The notes: a model not told the origin generated them from the sequence alone. A DNA stretch of 35,882 nucleotides from Methanoregula sp. (GCA_022711635.1 JAKLEQ010000011.1:1-35882), one strand, 5' to 3'. Counted from the stretch's first letter, positions 1 to 7,184 are shown. Translations and numbers: made by a program.

Positions 1-644
1 ATGCACTCAAGGGTGAAGAGAACCCCCTCACGGCTGATGGGCGCAGAGAACACGTTCTCGAAGATGTTCACACCGAAAAAATTTTTCATGGTCCCGGCCT
101 CGAAGAACGCAACACCGTCAATGGGTTTGATTCCGGTGGCAAGTCCCCTGGGGAACAGGATCCTGATCGGATGCTTACCGGCCACCGATGCGAAGGCCCC
201 CCGGAATTCTTCGAGTGTTTCCGTATTGAAGCAGAGGACGATGAGTTCCCTGCGGACTCCTTCGGCAAGCATCTCAAGATTTCTTAAGATTGTCCAGTCG
301 CTGTGGACATACCAGATGGGCGAATAATTCTGTTGTGCATCGAGTGACAGGGCTTCAAGGGTTTTCACGCTATCCCGGGCCGCTTCGTCAAGATCCTTCT
401 TCAGGAAGGAGACTACGCTGTCCGGCCGGACCGCGCTGTACATGAGCGGGCTTCCCTGCCGGATGTTGATGAACCCTTTTTCCGCAAGCGAGTTCAGGAC
501 ATCGTACACCCGGGGGCGGGGGACGCCGCTGGTCTCATGGATTTTGCGGACGTTCGCCTCGCCGAGACCAACGAGGGCGACATAGATCTTCGCCTCGTAT
601 TCTTTGAGCCCCAGCCGGCCGAGATTCTGAATTGCCGTATCCAT
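1..644 (-). CDS. TrmB-family transcriptional regulator (3' end cut by window edge)
   Basis: The minus strand is open from ATG at 644 to the left edge, giving about 214 residues with no stop. The N-terminal 70 residues form a winged helix typical of TrmB regulators (LGLKEYEAKIYVALV, then SGVPRPRVYDVLNSLAEKGF). The visible remainder resembles the effector-binding part of this family (LIVLCFNTETLEEFRGAFA, then HPIRILFPRG). TrmB proteins are archaeal sugar- or metabolite-responsive DNA-binding proteins. The gene is divergent from the redox gene run starting at 699, with only 54 bases between the starts, so it probably controls that run and itself. The ligand cannot be read from the sequence. The family call is firm; the target is inferred. 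Confidence 0.85.
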   Translation of the reverse strand, partial: MDTAIQNLGRLGLKEYEAKIYVALVGLGEANVRKIHETSGVPRPRVYDVLNSLAEKGFINIRQGSPLMYSAVRPDSVVSFLKKDLDEAARDSVKTLEALSLDAQQNYSPIWYVHSDWTILRNLEMLAEGVRRELIVLCFNTETLEEFRGAFASVAGKHPIRILFPRGLATGIKPIDGVAFFEAGTMKNFFGVNIFENVFSAPISREGVLFTLEC

Positions 645-698
645 CTGTTACTCTGTTAGGGACAACAGAATTAAATAGTTATCTTTCGAGCTTATGTC
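645..698. promoter_or_regulatory. Shared divergent promoter with repeat-type operator candidate
   Basis: The 54-base gap holds one AT block at 669-680 (core TTAAATAG at 671-678) that reads as a TATA-like element on both strands. It lies about 24 bases before the plus-strand ATG at 699 and about 30 before the minus-strand ATG at 644, so both transcripts could be leaderless or nearly so. Between this block and the regulator start is an inverted repeat, CTGTT (653-657) and AACAG (664-668), plus a direct repeat of CTGTTA at 645-650 and 653-658. These are plausible contact sites for the regulator. Binding is inferred, not shown. Confidence 0.5.
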
Positions 699-1133
699 AT
701 GACTCAGACAACGACCGAGAAAGCCATTATGGCAACCGTCCGGAAATTTTTCGAAGTCGGACCCTCGAAGGGAGATCTTGCAGCTGCCGATGCACTGCTT
801 GCTTCCGGGTTCTCGCTGCACGTCCCGCTGCCGGTCGCCGGCCCCGGGATTGAGGCAATCAACAATGTCGTTACCACCTGCAGGGCCGCATTCCACGGGC
901 TGAACGTGACCATAGAGGACATGATGGCGGACGGCGACAAAGTAACGTGCCGGTTCACTGCCCGGGGCGAACACAAGGGCGAGTTCATGGGCCTCCCGCC
1001 GACCGGTAAACCCATTGTCATGACAGGCATCGAAATATTCCGTATGGAGAACGGGAAGATCGCCGAGCTCTGGGGCGAAGCGAACCTGATGGGGCTGATG
1101 ATGCAGCTCGGCATATTACCGTCATCAACATAA
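699..1133 (+). CDS. SnoaL-like ester cyclase / NTF2-fold protein
   Basis: A 144-residue protein with the pattern of the SnoaL-like (polyketide cyclase/ester cyclase) family. It has an N-terminal helix, then segments such as SLHVPLPVAGPGIEAI, VTCRFTARGEHKGEFMGLPPTGK and GIEIFRMENGKIAELWGEANL, which are hallmark strands of the NTF2-like cone fold. Members have varied or unknown small-molecule roles, and no substrate can be assigned. The start follows the TATA block by about 24 bases with no ribosome binding site, fitting a leaderless message. Only 25 bases separate its stop from the next gene, so it is probably the first gene of the redox operon. Confidence 0.85.
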   Translation: MTQTTTEKAIMATVRKFFEVGPSKGDLAAADALLASGFSLHVPLPVAGPGIEAINNVVTTCRAAFHGLNVTIEDMMADGDKVTCRFTARGEHKGEFMGLPPTGKPIVMTGIEIFRMENGKIAELWGEANLMGLMMQLGILPSST

Positions 1134-1158
1134 AGAAAGCATACAAAAGGAGGGGGAA

Positions 1159-1950
1159 ATGGTCTTAACCGAGGTGCCCAAAGCGGTCGGGTTTATCTAT
1201 GCGCTTGTCGTAATCGGCGTTGTCGCATATCTCTGGTACTCGCACCGGTGGCGGCAATGGATTGGGTGGCTGCTCCTCATCGTTTCAGCAGCGCTCGGAT
1301 TTTTAATCTTCTCACCCGTAGCGCCATACCAGCTCCAGCAGCTCGCACTGCGGGATGTGCAGGGCCTCGGTGCCCCGCTCATCGTCGGGGCAACCGGACT
1401 TACCCTTGTCCTCCTGCTGACGGTTATCTTTGGGAGGTTCTTCTGCGGCTATGCCTGCCCGGTCGGGGCTGTGCAGGAGATCGCGTACCTTGCACCAGTA
1501 CCCAAGCTTCGCCCGCAGCAGAAGGTCGCGTTCATGGTCGTGCGCGGGGTGTTTTTTGTAATCTTCCTCATCATGGCGGTTGTCTTCTCTGCTTCCCTGC
1601 TGGCATTCTTCGGCATCCATGACTTCTTCAATCTTGCACTGAGCGCCGGGTCGGTAGTGTTTCTGATCATGCTGCTGGTCTCGCTGGTCTTCTACCGCCC
1701 GTTCTGCCGGCTGGTCTGCCCGTACGGTCTCGTCCTTTCGCTCGGAGCGGCGAAGAGCCTCTTCCGGCTCCGCCGCACCGATGCCTGTATCGAGTGCGGG
1801 AAATGCGAGAAGGCATGCCCGACTGACGAAGCAAAACGGGAGGATGGGAAAGCAGAGTGCTACCTCTGCGGGCGGTGCACGGATGTCTGCCCGAGAGATG
1901 CACTTGTGTATGCAAAGGACCGGCCACCAGGGAAGATTCAGGAGAAATAA
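1159..1950 (+). CDS. NapH/MauN-like membrane polyferredoxin (4Fe-4S)
   Basis: A 263-residue protein with about five hydrophobic segments (near 11-28, 35-52, 72-92, 124-150 and 157-179) and a cytoplasmic C-terminal double ferredoxin. Two CxxxC motifs typical of NapH-type proteins are at C96/C100 (FFCGYACPVG) and C183/C187 (FCRLVCPYG). The ferredoxin clusters are C210-C213-C216-C220 and C234-C237-C240-C244. The family moves electrons between membrane carriers and soluble or periplasmic reductases. A strong GGAGGGG ribosome binding site sits just before ATG 1159. No catalytic partner such as NapA or NosZ is nearby, so the partner may be one of the small redox proteins downstream. Confidence 0.85.
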   Translation: MVLTEVPKAVGFIYALVVIGVVAYLWYSHRWRQWIGWLLLIVSAALGFLIFSPVAPYQLQQLALRDVQGLGAPLIVGATGLTLVLLLTVIFGRFFCGYACPVGAVQEIAYLAPVPKLRPQQKVAFMVVRGVFFVIFLIMAVVFSASLLAFFGIHDFFNLALSAGSVVFLIMLLVSLVFYRPFCRLVCPYGLVLSLGAAKSLFRLRRTDACIECGKCEKACPTDEAKREDGKAECYLCGRCTDVCPRDALVYAKDRPPGKIQEK

Positions 1951-1964
1951 CAAGAGGTTATCGT

Positions 1965-2336
1965 ATGGAGTATAAACCCGAGACGATCGCAAAAACAGAG
2001 AGAACTGACAAGAAGCGCGAGGAGCTTAAGGGAAAAGTGCTGTCCCTGAAGGATCTCGTGGACTACCAGGAGGGGACTGTCGCCAGCCGGATGATCATCA
2101 ACCGGAAGGCCGGCAGCATCACCCTCTTCTCGTTCGATGAGAACGAGGGCCTGTCCGAGCATACGGCCCCTTATGATGCGACCGTCACCATCCTTGAAGG
2201 CGAGTGTGAGGTCTGGGTCGCGGGACAGACGCTGCAGATGAAGTCCGGGGACACGATCATCTTCCCGGCGAACGCCCCCCATGCCCTCTCCGCGATCACC
2301 CGGTTCAAAATGACCCTCACGATGATACGGGAGTGA
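1965..2336 (+). CDS. Cupin-domain protein
   Basis: A 123-residue single-domain cupin. The first motif is around H66 (LSEHTAPYDATVTILEGE) and the second around H106 (SGDTIIFPANAPHAL). Motif 1 has one histidine rather than the usual HxH, so metal binding may be weak or altered. I chose ATG 1965 because it lies 14 bases after the polyferredoxin stop; an upstream in-frame start at 1857 would overlap that gene heavily. Small cupins of this kind are often sensors, isomerases or dioxygenases; the substrate is unknown. Four bases separate its stop from the next start. Confidence 0.85.
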   Translation: MEYKPETIAKTERTDKKREELKGKVLSLKDLVDYQEGTVASRMIINRKAGSITLFSFDENEGLSEHTAPYDATVTILEGECEVWVAGQTLQMKSGDTIIFPANAPHALSAITRFKMTLTMIRE

Positions 2337-2340
2337 TTTT

Positions 2341-2673
2341 ATGGGCGGCGATGCAAAGGACGGGTACTACTGCTCCATCTGTGGCGGGATCCCGCCGGAC
2401 CAGATCAAGATCAAGAAGATCCCGATCGAGGGAAAGGAGACCGGTATCGACCGGCTGGACTGGATCCTCCTTGACGTGTACCGCAGGAACTTCGGGAACG
2501 ATGAGACGATTACCGATGAACTCATCAAGAGGGTCCGGCAGTTCAATTATATCCCGACAAAAAAGATGGACGAGTACCGGGCAGCCCTCCTCCGTGAATA
2601 CAAAATGCTCAGGCCGGATGACATCCGGCTCATGGAAGAGCGTCAGGAGAACCAGGAGGAGTCCCATGCTTGA
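2341..2673 (+). CDS. Small CxxC protein of the type often labelled 'NAC family transcription factor' in methanogens
   Basis: A 110-residue protein with a single CSICGG motif (C11, C14) near the N-terminus, followed by a mostly helical region (LDWILLDVYRRNFG, then TDELIKRVRQFNYIP, then EYRAALLREYKML). From memory, similar short proteins in Methanosarcina and relatives carry a NAC transcription factor label, which says little about function. One CxxC pair could hold half a zinc site, for instance in a dimer. It starts 4 bases after the cupin stop and overlaps the next gene by 8 bases, so co-translation is likely. Regulatory or metal-relay roles are both possible. Confidence 0.7.
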   Translation: MGGDAKDGYYCSICGGIPPDQIKIKKIPIEGKETGIDRLDWILLDVYRRNFGNDETITDELIKRVRQFNYIPTKKMDEYRAALLREYKMLRPDDIRLMEERQENQEESHA

Positions 2674-2902
2674 CCACTGCCCTGGAGCAGCGAACCTCCG
2701 GACCCCGACCCTTACGATCAAGAAATGCCCGCAGTGCGGGAACGAGGTGGAGATCTTCTCCAATGACCTCAAGGTGACCTGCGACAACTGCGGGTTCGTG
2801 ATCTACAACGATATCATATCCTGCGTCCAGTGGTGCAAATACGCGAAGGAATGTGTCGGCGAGGAGATGTACCAAAAACTTGTCGGGAAAAAAGAGGGAT
2901 GA
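2666..2902 (+). CDS. Small zinc-ribbon protein
   Basis: A 78-residue Cys-rich protein with a clear zinc ribbon: C21-x2-C24 (CPQCGNEVEIF) and C39-x2-C42 (CDNCG). A second Cys-rich tail follows (C53, C57, C63 in SCVQWCKYAKECVGEEMY), and C5 is near the N-terminus. The pattern resembles the Cys-rich module attached to some HD-type phosphohydrolases of anaerobes, but no HD domain is present. An AGGAGG ribosome binding site at 2654-2659 lies six bases before ATG 2666, inside the end of the preceding gene. That decides this start over an upstream in-frame start at 2333. Confidence 0.8.
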   Translation: MLDHCPGAANLRTPTLTIKKCPQCGNEVEIFSNDLKVTCDNCGFVIYNDIISCVQWCKYAKECVGEEMYQKLVGKKEG

Positions 2903-2984
2903 CGGAGCGTTCATTGCCTGATGATGAGCCTCCTGACCCAATGATGAACGGAAAAGTAATGATGCCAGGAAGTGAGAATGAAGT

Positions 2985-3536
2985 ATGCCACCCCATTGCG
3001 ATACCAGGGACGGCCCGGTTGTCAAGGCAGCGAAAAAATCGCTGGAGACCGGGAATCTCAACTACGTGTTGATCTGGATTCCGAAAGAGTCCGAGAAGGA
3101 ACTGAAAGATGTGTTTGGCCGCACCCAGCGTGCCCGGAAAGCCGGTAAGGATGCGCAGGACGTTGCAGATGACTGGTTCTTCGAGACCGCGATCCGGCTC
3201 CACCGGGCCGGGGAAGGGGCACCGTACACGGGCCTGAAGCCGGCCGGACTGAGCGAAGGACCGGTTGTTCCGAAGGCGGAGAAGGCGATCGAGACCGGAG
3301 ACCCGAAGGAAACGATCGGCTTTATCCTGAAGACGGTCGAGGATGACCTGACTCATCGCTTCCATCACGTCATGGAGAAGAAGAAGTACGACGTGGACGA
3401 TGTCGCTGCCGGTAGGGAGTTCATCGAGGCATTCATCGGCTGGGTTGTGTATTCCCATCACCTGTACATGAACGTGAAGGGCGGCGGGGGTCATGGCGAA
3501 GAGCACGGTGAAAAAGCCGGGTGCGGACACCATTAA
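2985..3536 (+). CDS. DUF6448 family protein with His-rich C-terminal tail
   Basis: A 183-residue protein. The N-terminus reads MPPHCDTRDGPVVKAAKKSL, the start typical of DUF6448 proteins, and later blocks (WFFETAIRLHRAGEGAPYTG, then GPVVPKAEKAIETG) also fit. The family has no established function that I know of. The last 20 residues are rich in His, Gly and Glu and include one Cys (GHGEEHGEKAGCGHH), a probable metal-binding tail; H4 and C5 at the other end are also possible ligands. The fold looks helical and soluble, without a signal peptide. It sits 82 bases after the zinc-ribbon gene and immediately before rubredoxin, suggesting a redox or metal-handling role. Confidence 0.85.
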   Translation: MPPHCDTRDGPVVKAAKKSLETGNLNYVLIWIPKESEKELKDVFGRTQRARKAGKDAQDVADDWFFETAIRLHRAGEGAPYTGLKPAGLSEGPVVPKAEKAIETGDPKETIGFILKTVEDDLTHRFHHVMEKKKYDVDDVAAGREFIEAFIGWVVYSHHLYMNVKGGGGHGEEHGEKAGCGHH

Positions 3537-3557
3537 CTCCGGAATACCGTGACCATC

Positions 3558-3734
3558 ATGGCCGGCCATAAAACAAAATACCGGTGCATTGTTTGCGGAT
3601 ACATTTACGATCCGGAAAAGGGGGATCCGACATCGGGAATCCCGCCGGGCGTTGAATTCAGCGCACTGCCGGATGACTGGGTCTGTCCCGAATGCGGGGC
3701 AGGAAAGGATCAGTTCGAGGAAGTTAAGGAATAA
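3558..3734 (+). CDS. Rubredoxin
   Basis: A 58-residue one-iron electron carrier. The four iron ligands are C10-x2-C13 ([11 protein letters not shown]) and C43-x2-C46 ([13 protein letters not shown]). The spacing, the GDP...GIPPG turn and the aromatic residues are normal for rubredoxin. ATG 3558 gives the usual length; an in-frame GTG at 3549 would add three residues and cannot be excluded. In anaerobes rubredoxins pass electrons to superoxide reductase, rubrerythrin or flavodiiron proteins, none of which is in this window. Here it is one of three Fe-S or iron electron carriers in one gene run. Confidence 0.95.
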   Translation: MAGHKTKYRCIVCGYIYDPEKGDPTSGIPPGVEFSALPDDWVCPECGAGKDQFEEVKE

Positions 3735-3751
3735 CAGGCCCAACATTCCCT

Positions 3752-4153
3752 ATGGCCCAGAATACCAGGAAAACACTCAGGAGATTGACCACACGGCTGG
3801 CCGCGTATCCTCTGGAAGACTATCTCCTGTCAAAAGAATTCGCGGTATTCCTGCAGGAACAGGATCTGGTTGATCCCTGGCGCGAGAAACATGAATCCGC
3901 TCTCGATGAACCAAACCTGTACGGCAATGAGGCGACCCGGCATGCATTCATCCTTTTTTTACAGCATCTTCTCAATTGCCGGCAGAAGGAATTCCCCCGG
4001 TTCTTCAGCCAGTTCCTCCGGGGCTTTTCCCGGAAGATTGACGGAAAATTGCCGCTCGATGAGCTGAAAGGGGATCTGGTATGCCTGAACTATTCCGAAG
4101 AAGAAGTTACCAGAGAATTTTCAATCCTGAAAAGCGAACACGGGAGATCATGA
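3752..4153 (+). CDS. Unknown 133-residue soluble protein
   Basis: Not recognised. The protein is mostly helical by eye, charged and without membrane segments. Notable blocks are YPLEDYLLSKEFAVFLQEQD, HAFILFLQHLLNCRQKEFP and FFSQFLRGFSRKIDGKLP. It has only two cysteines, so it is unlikely to hold a metal cluster alone. It starts 17 bases after the rubredoxin stop and ends 22 bases before the ferredoxin start, so it belongs to the same transcript. Its place between two electron carriers hints at an adaptor or client role, but that is inference from position only. Confidence 0.75.
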   Translation: MAQNTRKTLRRLTTRLAAYPLEDYLLSKEFAVFLQEQDLVDPWREKHESALDEPNLYGNEATRHAFILFLQHLLNCRQKEFPRFFSQFLRGFSRKIDGKLPLDELKGDLVCLNYSEEEVTREFSILKSEHGRS

Positions 4154-4175
4154 ACAGCGGAGGATATGGTTTACC

Positions 4176-4403
4176 ATGAAAGTGAGCATTGATCGGGGAA
4201 CGTGCGTGAGCTGCGGCTCCTGCTGGGAGGCCTGCCCGGTTTTCTTCGAGCAGAATCCGGACGACACGTTCAGCCAGGTTGTTGAAAAGTACCGGCTGGA
4301 CGGGAAGATCGGGGAGGGGCTGCTCCCTGCGGACCTCGAGCCCTGCGCCCAGAACGCTGCGGATCTCTGCCCGGTGCAGATTATCACCATCGATACCACC
4401 TAG
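4176..4403 (+). CDS. Small single-cluster ferredoxin
   Basis: A 75-residue ferredoxin with C10-C13-C16-C20-P and a distant C57...C65-P. This matches the single 4Fe-4S ferredoxins of the Pyrococcus type, where the first three Cys and the last Cys bind the cluster and the other two (here C20 and C57) can form a disulfide. In Pyrococcus the second ligand is Asp; here it is Cys13, so a stable 4Fe-4S cluster is expected. A GGAGG at 4159-4163 lies 12 bases before ATG 4176, a little long. It is the last gene of the redox run, facing the converging deoxyhypusine synthase-like gene. Confidence 0.9.
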   Translation: MKVSIDRGTCVSCGSCWEACPVFFEQNPDDTFSQVVEKYRLDGKIGEGLLPADLEPCAQNAADLCPVQIITIDTT

Positions 4404-4430
4404 GATCTGTCACCTTCCGCTCACCCGGAT

Positions 4431-4455
4431 TTCCGGCCTGCCCGGCCAACCGGAA
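4431..4455. terminator. Possible bidirectional terminator between converging genes
   Basis: The 76-base gap between the ferredoxin (plus) and the deoxyhypusine synthase-like gene (minus) contains an inverted repeat, TTCCGG at 4431-4436 and CCGGAA at 4450-4455. An alternative GGCC/GGCC stem lies inside the loop. There is no strong T-run on either side, so a role in termination is inferred mainly from its position. Confidence 0.3.
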
Positions 4456-4479
4456 TACGATACCCGGACAAAAACAGGA

Positions 4480-5520
4480 TCAGTCAATACCCTGCCGGTA
4501 CACGACCTTCTTCTTCCCTTTCCGCTGTTTCACCCGTTCTGCCCCCCCGGCTACCAGTGCAGAGATGACAAGGGGCAGCGCGATGGTTGCATCAACATAG
4601 ACCTGCACCTGCAGGCTTCCTGCCGATTCCTTGCCCCAGCTGATCCCCTCATCAAACGTGCACCCGGACAATCCGCCCCACTGAGGAGCATCGGTCGTGT
4701 ACTGGATTGCGTACTGGTGTCCGCCGAGGTCCTTTTCATGGATCGACCCAATCACCTGCGTCTGCTGGATGAAGTTCTTGGGCACGCCGCCGCCAACATA
4801 GATGACGCCGGTCCTTTTAGCCTCCTCGACAAGGGAGGTGATCTCATCCGCATCTGCGATCTGGTCGATATCAATATCTAAGCCCCGGCGCCGGGCAATG
4901 AGGAGCCCGATACCGATCGAGGAATCCGCAAGCGCAGGGATGAAGATCGGGATCTTCTCTTGTGCACAGACCGATGTCAGTGATTCGGTGTCCGGCTTTT
5001 CGGTGCAGAGCCATTCCCCGAGCTGCCGGATAAATTCGCGCGAAGAACCCCGGAACGGTGCAATGGATGTGGACCATGTTGCTATGCCCCGGTCAACCGT
5101 CCGGAAATCCTCTTCATAGGCAAAAACATCGTAGATCCGGTCGATTCCCCGCCGGTACAGCTCCGCGTCGTCTACCCGGTGATTGCCAAGATAATGCCGG
5201 ATCCCGAGGTGCTCGCAGGTGTCATGGAAGATATTCGCTCCTGTCGACACGATCGCGTCCACATAGTGGCGTTTTACCATCTCCATAAGGCACCGCTGCA
5301 TACCCGCAGGGATCATCGCACCCGAGAGCCCGAACAGGATCGTGCACTCAGGATCGGCAAGCATCCGTCGCCAGACATCCGCCGATTCTCCCAGCTTCCT
5401 TCCCTGGAACCCGGTCCGGGACATGCCGGACAGCAGGGTTGCGACATCCCCTTCCGGGCAGACCGGACAGACGGTCTTCATCGCCTTCTTTCCCACCACG
5501 TGCTTCCTGTGTTCCATCAT
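4480..5520 (-). CDS. Deoxyhypusine synthase family protein
   Basis: A 346-residue protein of the deoxyhypusine synthase fold, which uses NAD and spermidine to modify a lysine of initiation factor aIF5A. The catalytic-lysine block is present (YVGGGVPKNFIQQ, Lys 248 from this start), as are GLSGAMIPAGM, STGANIFHD and WGGLSGCTFDEGISWGK. The N-terminus has an unusual CPVCPEGD pair. ATG 5520 overlaps the stop of the upstream UPF0316 gene (TAATG), implying coupling; a GTG at 5529 is an alternative. Archaea can carry several DHS-like paralogs, some not acting on aIF5A, so the exact reaction is uncertain. No aIF5A or agmatinase gene is nearby. Confidence 0.85.
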   Translation of the reverse strand: MMEHRKHVVGKKAMKTVCPVCPEGDVATLLSGMSRTGFQGRKLGESADVWRRMLADPECTILFGLSGAMIPAGMQRCLMEMVKRHYVDAIVSTGANIFHDTCEHLGIRHYLGNHRVDDAELYRRGIDRIYDVFAYEEDFRTVDRGIATWSTSIAPFRGSSREFIRQLGEWLCTEKPDTESLTSVCAQEKIPIFIPALADSSIGIGLLIARRRGLDIDIDQIADADEITSLVEEAKRTGVIYVGGGVPKNFIQQTQVIGSIHEKDLGGHQYAIQYTTDAPQWGGLSGCTFDEGISWGKESAGSLQVQVYVDATIALPLVISALVAGGAERVKQRKGKKKVVYRQGID

Positions 5521-6074
5521 TACCCGCACCCGAGGAATCCGCGTATGCTCCGCTCCGGGCGTCTCCCGAAGTAGATCTCCCGCTCGCTCATCGTGGAAAC
5601 ATCCTCGATGGTGAAATGTACATCGGGATATTTTGCCTTCAGAAATGCAAGCAGCCTGCCCGATTCTTTCCTCGGCACCATCGAGAGAAGCACGGCAACC
5701 GAAGGAACGAACTGGCCGGAACCATTGATCCGCGTGGTCCCGTACCCGAGCTTCCCGAGATGGCGGATGAGAGGTTCAGGATCTTTGGTGCAGAAGATCC
5801 GGACGATAACCGTGCCAAGACCTATCCACGACTCAATGGTCATGCCGAGCAGGGTCCCGATGCCATACCCGAGCATGTAGGCGAGGATGCCCGGGACATT
5901 ATCAAGATTTGTCAGGACAAGACTCGTCGAGATTACCCAGACCCCGATCTTCAGTGTCCCGATCCCCGACGCAAGATACCGGTGGCCTTTGGTGACATAG
6001 ACAAGCCGGATCGTCTCCATGGTGGTCTCGACAATCCGTGCAACGAGAATGATGAGGGGTAAGATGAGATCCAT
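5520..6074 (-). CDS. UPF0316 membrane protein, paralog 1
   Basis: A 184-residue protein matching the UPF0316 family (DUF5698/DUF2179-like). It has about three hydrophobic segments in the first 90 residues (LILPLIILVARIVETTMETI, then a segment near 38-58, then VPGILAYMLGYGIGTLLGM). A soluble domain follows (ITVIV-like strand at VIVRIFC, then VHFTIEDVSTMSEREIYF). The motif ETTMETIRLVYVTKGHRYLA is shared almost position for position with the gene at 8079-8681. Function is unknown; DUF2179 domains may bind small ligands. Its stop overlaps the start of the deoxyhypusine synthase-like gene, so the two are probably co-translated. Confidence 0.85.
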   Translation of the reverse strand: MDLILPLIILVARIVETTMETIRLVYVTKGHRYLASGIGTLKIGVWVISTSLVLTNLDNVPGILAYMLGYGIGTLLGMTIESWIGLGTVIVRIFCTKDPEPLIRHLGKLGYGTTRINGSGQFVPSVAVLLSMVPRKESGRLLAFLKAKYPDVHFTIEDVSTMSEREIYFGRRPERSIRGFLGCG

Positions 6075-6526
6075 TATGCATCCATAACCTGTGACCGCAA
6101 CTTCCGTACGGTAATCTAGGCGTATCGGGCCGGGGGTGTGTATGCTTTGTGGAGATCCGTTCTCATGTTTTTTACGGATCAGCGTCCAGATGCGACACCT
6201 TCCGGTAGCACCATCGCGGGTACTGGTAACAATTACAAATCGTCATGGAGCAGATCGAATACCGGTGTATCGGGGAAAAAATAGTGGTACAGGAGCCTCT
6301 TCAGGGTAAAAATCCAGTCTTTTCCCACACGCTTACACCATCCGTTTCATGCATCCATCACTGTTCGGCGCGGGGGTATTCACCCCTGGTTTTTGCCAAA
6401 CGGATGATGGAATATCCATACGAAGTGCGATACACTGGCAGCCCCCGTACCGCTGTGCCGCAGTTATTGCAGCCTGACGCTGCAAAGGTCCGGCAAAAAT
6501 ATTGGTGCAGGGTATCAGAGTACCGA
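6075..6526. other. Stretch with no confident gene; one inverted repeat
   Basis: No frame is convincing. On the minus strand, two overlapping frames in 6333-6605 look partly coding, each with Cys-rich patches (one reads GCNNCGTAVRG, the other YGGCQCIAL). That could be the remains or frameshifted tail of the Cys-rich gene upstream. A 7-base inverted repeat, GATCCGT (6154-6160) and ACGGATC (6174-6180), lies about 80 bases upstream of the UPF0316 start at 6074 and may be an operator or hairpin in its promoter region. Confidence 0.4.
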
Positions 6527-6724
6527 TTACCTGCCGGCGCTGCTTTGCACCCCTGAAACGCCAGCAGTATTCCACGACCTGCTCTCTCTTTCCTTCATCC
6601 AGCATTCATAGTGGTAGGTTCTGCTCTCGGTCCAGACCGTATCATCGTGAATGTGCAGAAACTGTCCGCACCGGTGACAGACCTTCCGCATCCATGTTAC
6701 CGGGGTAATTTCCTTCATCATCAT
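6527..6724 (-). CDS. Small zinc-finger protein with half-LIM-like Cys/His pattern
   Basis: A 65-residue protein. The metal pattern is CHRC, 18 residues, then HYEC (C-x2-C-x18-H-x2-C), the spacing of one LIM/treble-clef zinc site. The remainder (KERESRSWNTAGVSG) is low in structure. I chose the ATG at 6724 in a run of three ATG codons, because it falls at the stop of the upstream gene and a GGAGGGG ribosome binding site lies about 10 bases before it. A start at 6742 would overlap that gene by 19 bases. The C-terminal end is uncertain since other frames downstream also look partly coding. Function unknown. Confidence 0.55.
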   Translation of the reverse strand: MMMKEITPVTWMRKVCHRCGQFLHIHDDTVWTESRTYHYECWMKERESRSWNTAGVSGVQSSAGR

Positions 6725-7077
6725 CACTTTTTTCCCCTCCATTGCATGGGATAAAGATTTTTCATTCGTGTGTATTCATAGATTACACAATCCGGCGTAG
6801 TGCATCTCCAGAGTTTTCTCTCCCCGGGTCCTGCGATCAAGACCATCGGCTTGCGACATTCACAGCAGAAGATCTTTCTCACGGATTCCTTCAGGGTCTT
6901 ACCCTCGCGCTGGACTATATCGAAAAGACAGGCAATCCCCAGCCGGTTCGGCAGGGGAATGATTGCAGGACATCCGATACAGTCCCGTGCATCAGCACAT
7001 TCCGGCCGGGCCCTGGCTGCGAACGTTCTGATATCCTGGACTGCAAGGAAGATCTTCTCCATTTTGTTATCACTCAT
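6724..7077 (-). CDS. Small Cys-rich zinc-ribbon-like protein
   Basis: A 117-residue protein with an N-terminal helical part, a Cys patch (CADARDCIGCP) and a C-terminal ribbon-like site (FCCECRKPMVLIAG, then RCTTPDCVIYEY). It probably binds one or two zinc ions or an Fe-S cluster. A GGAG (complement of 7085-7088) lies seven bases before ATG 7077, supporting translation. Its stop touches the start of the next small zinc protein, so the pair is likely co-translated. I do not recognise the family; a DNA- or RNA-binding role or a redox role are both open. Confidence 0.65.
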   Translation of the reverse strand: MSDNKMEKIFLAVQDIRTFAARARPECADARDCIGCPAIIPLPNRLGIACLFDIVQREGKTLKESVRKIFCCECRKPMVLIAGPGERKLWRCTTPDCVIYEYTRMKNLYPMQWRGKK

Positions 7078-7184
7078 TAAAATTCTCCATCTGATGAAAT
7101 TTCAGAGACCATTTTCAATTCCTGTGTTTTTCATTCAACTGTAAATCTCCGGATCGCCATTACTGTAATCGATGAAAAACATCG

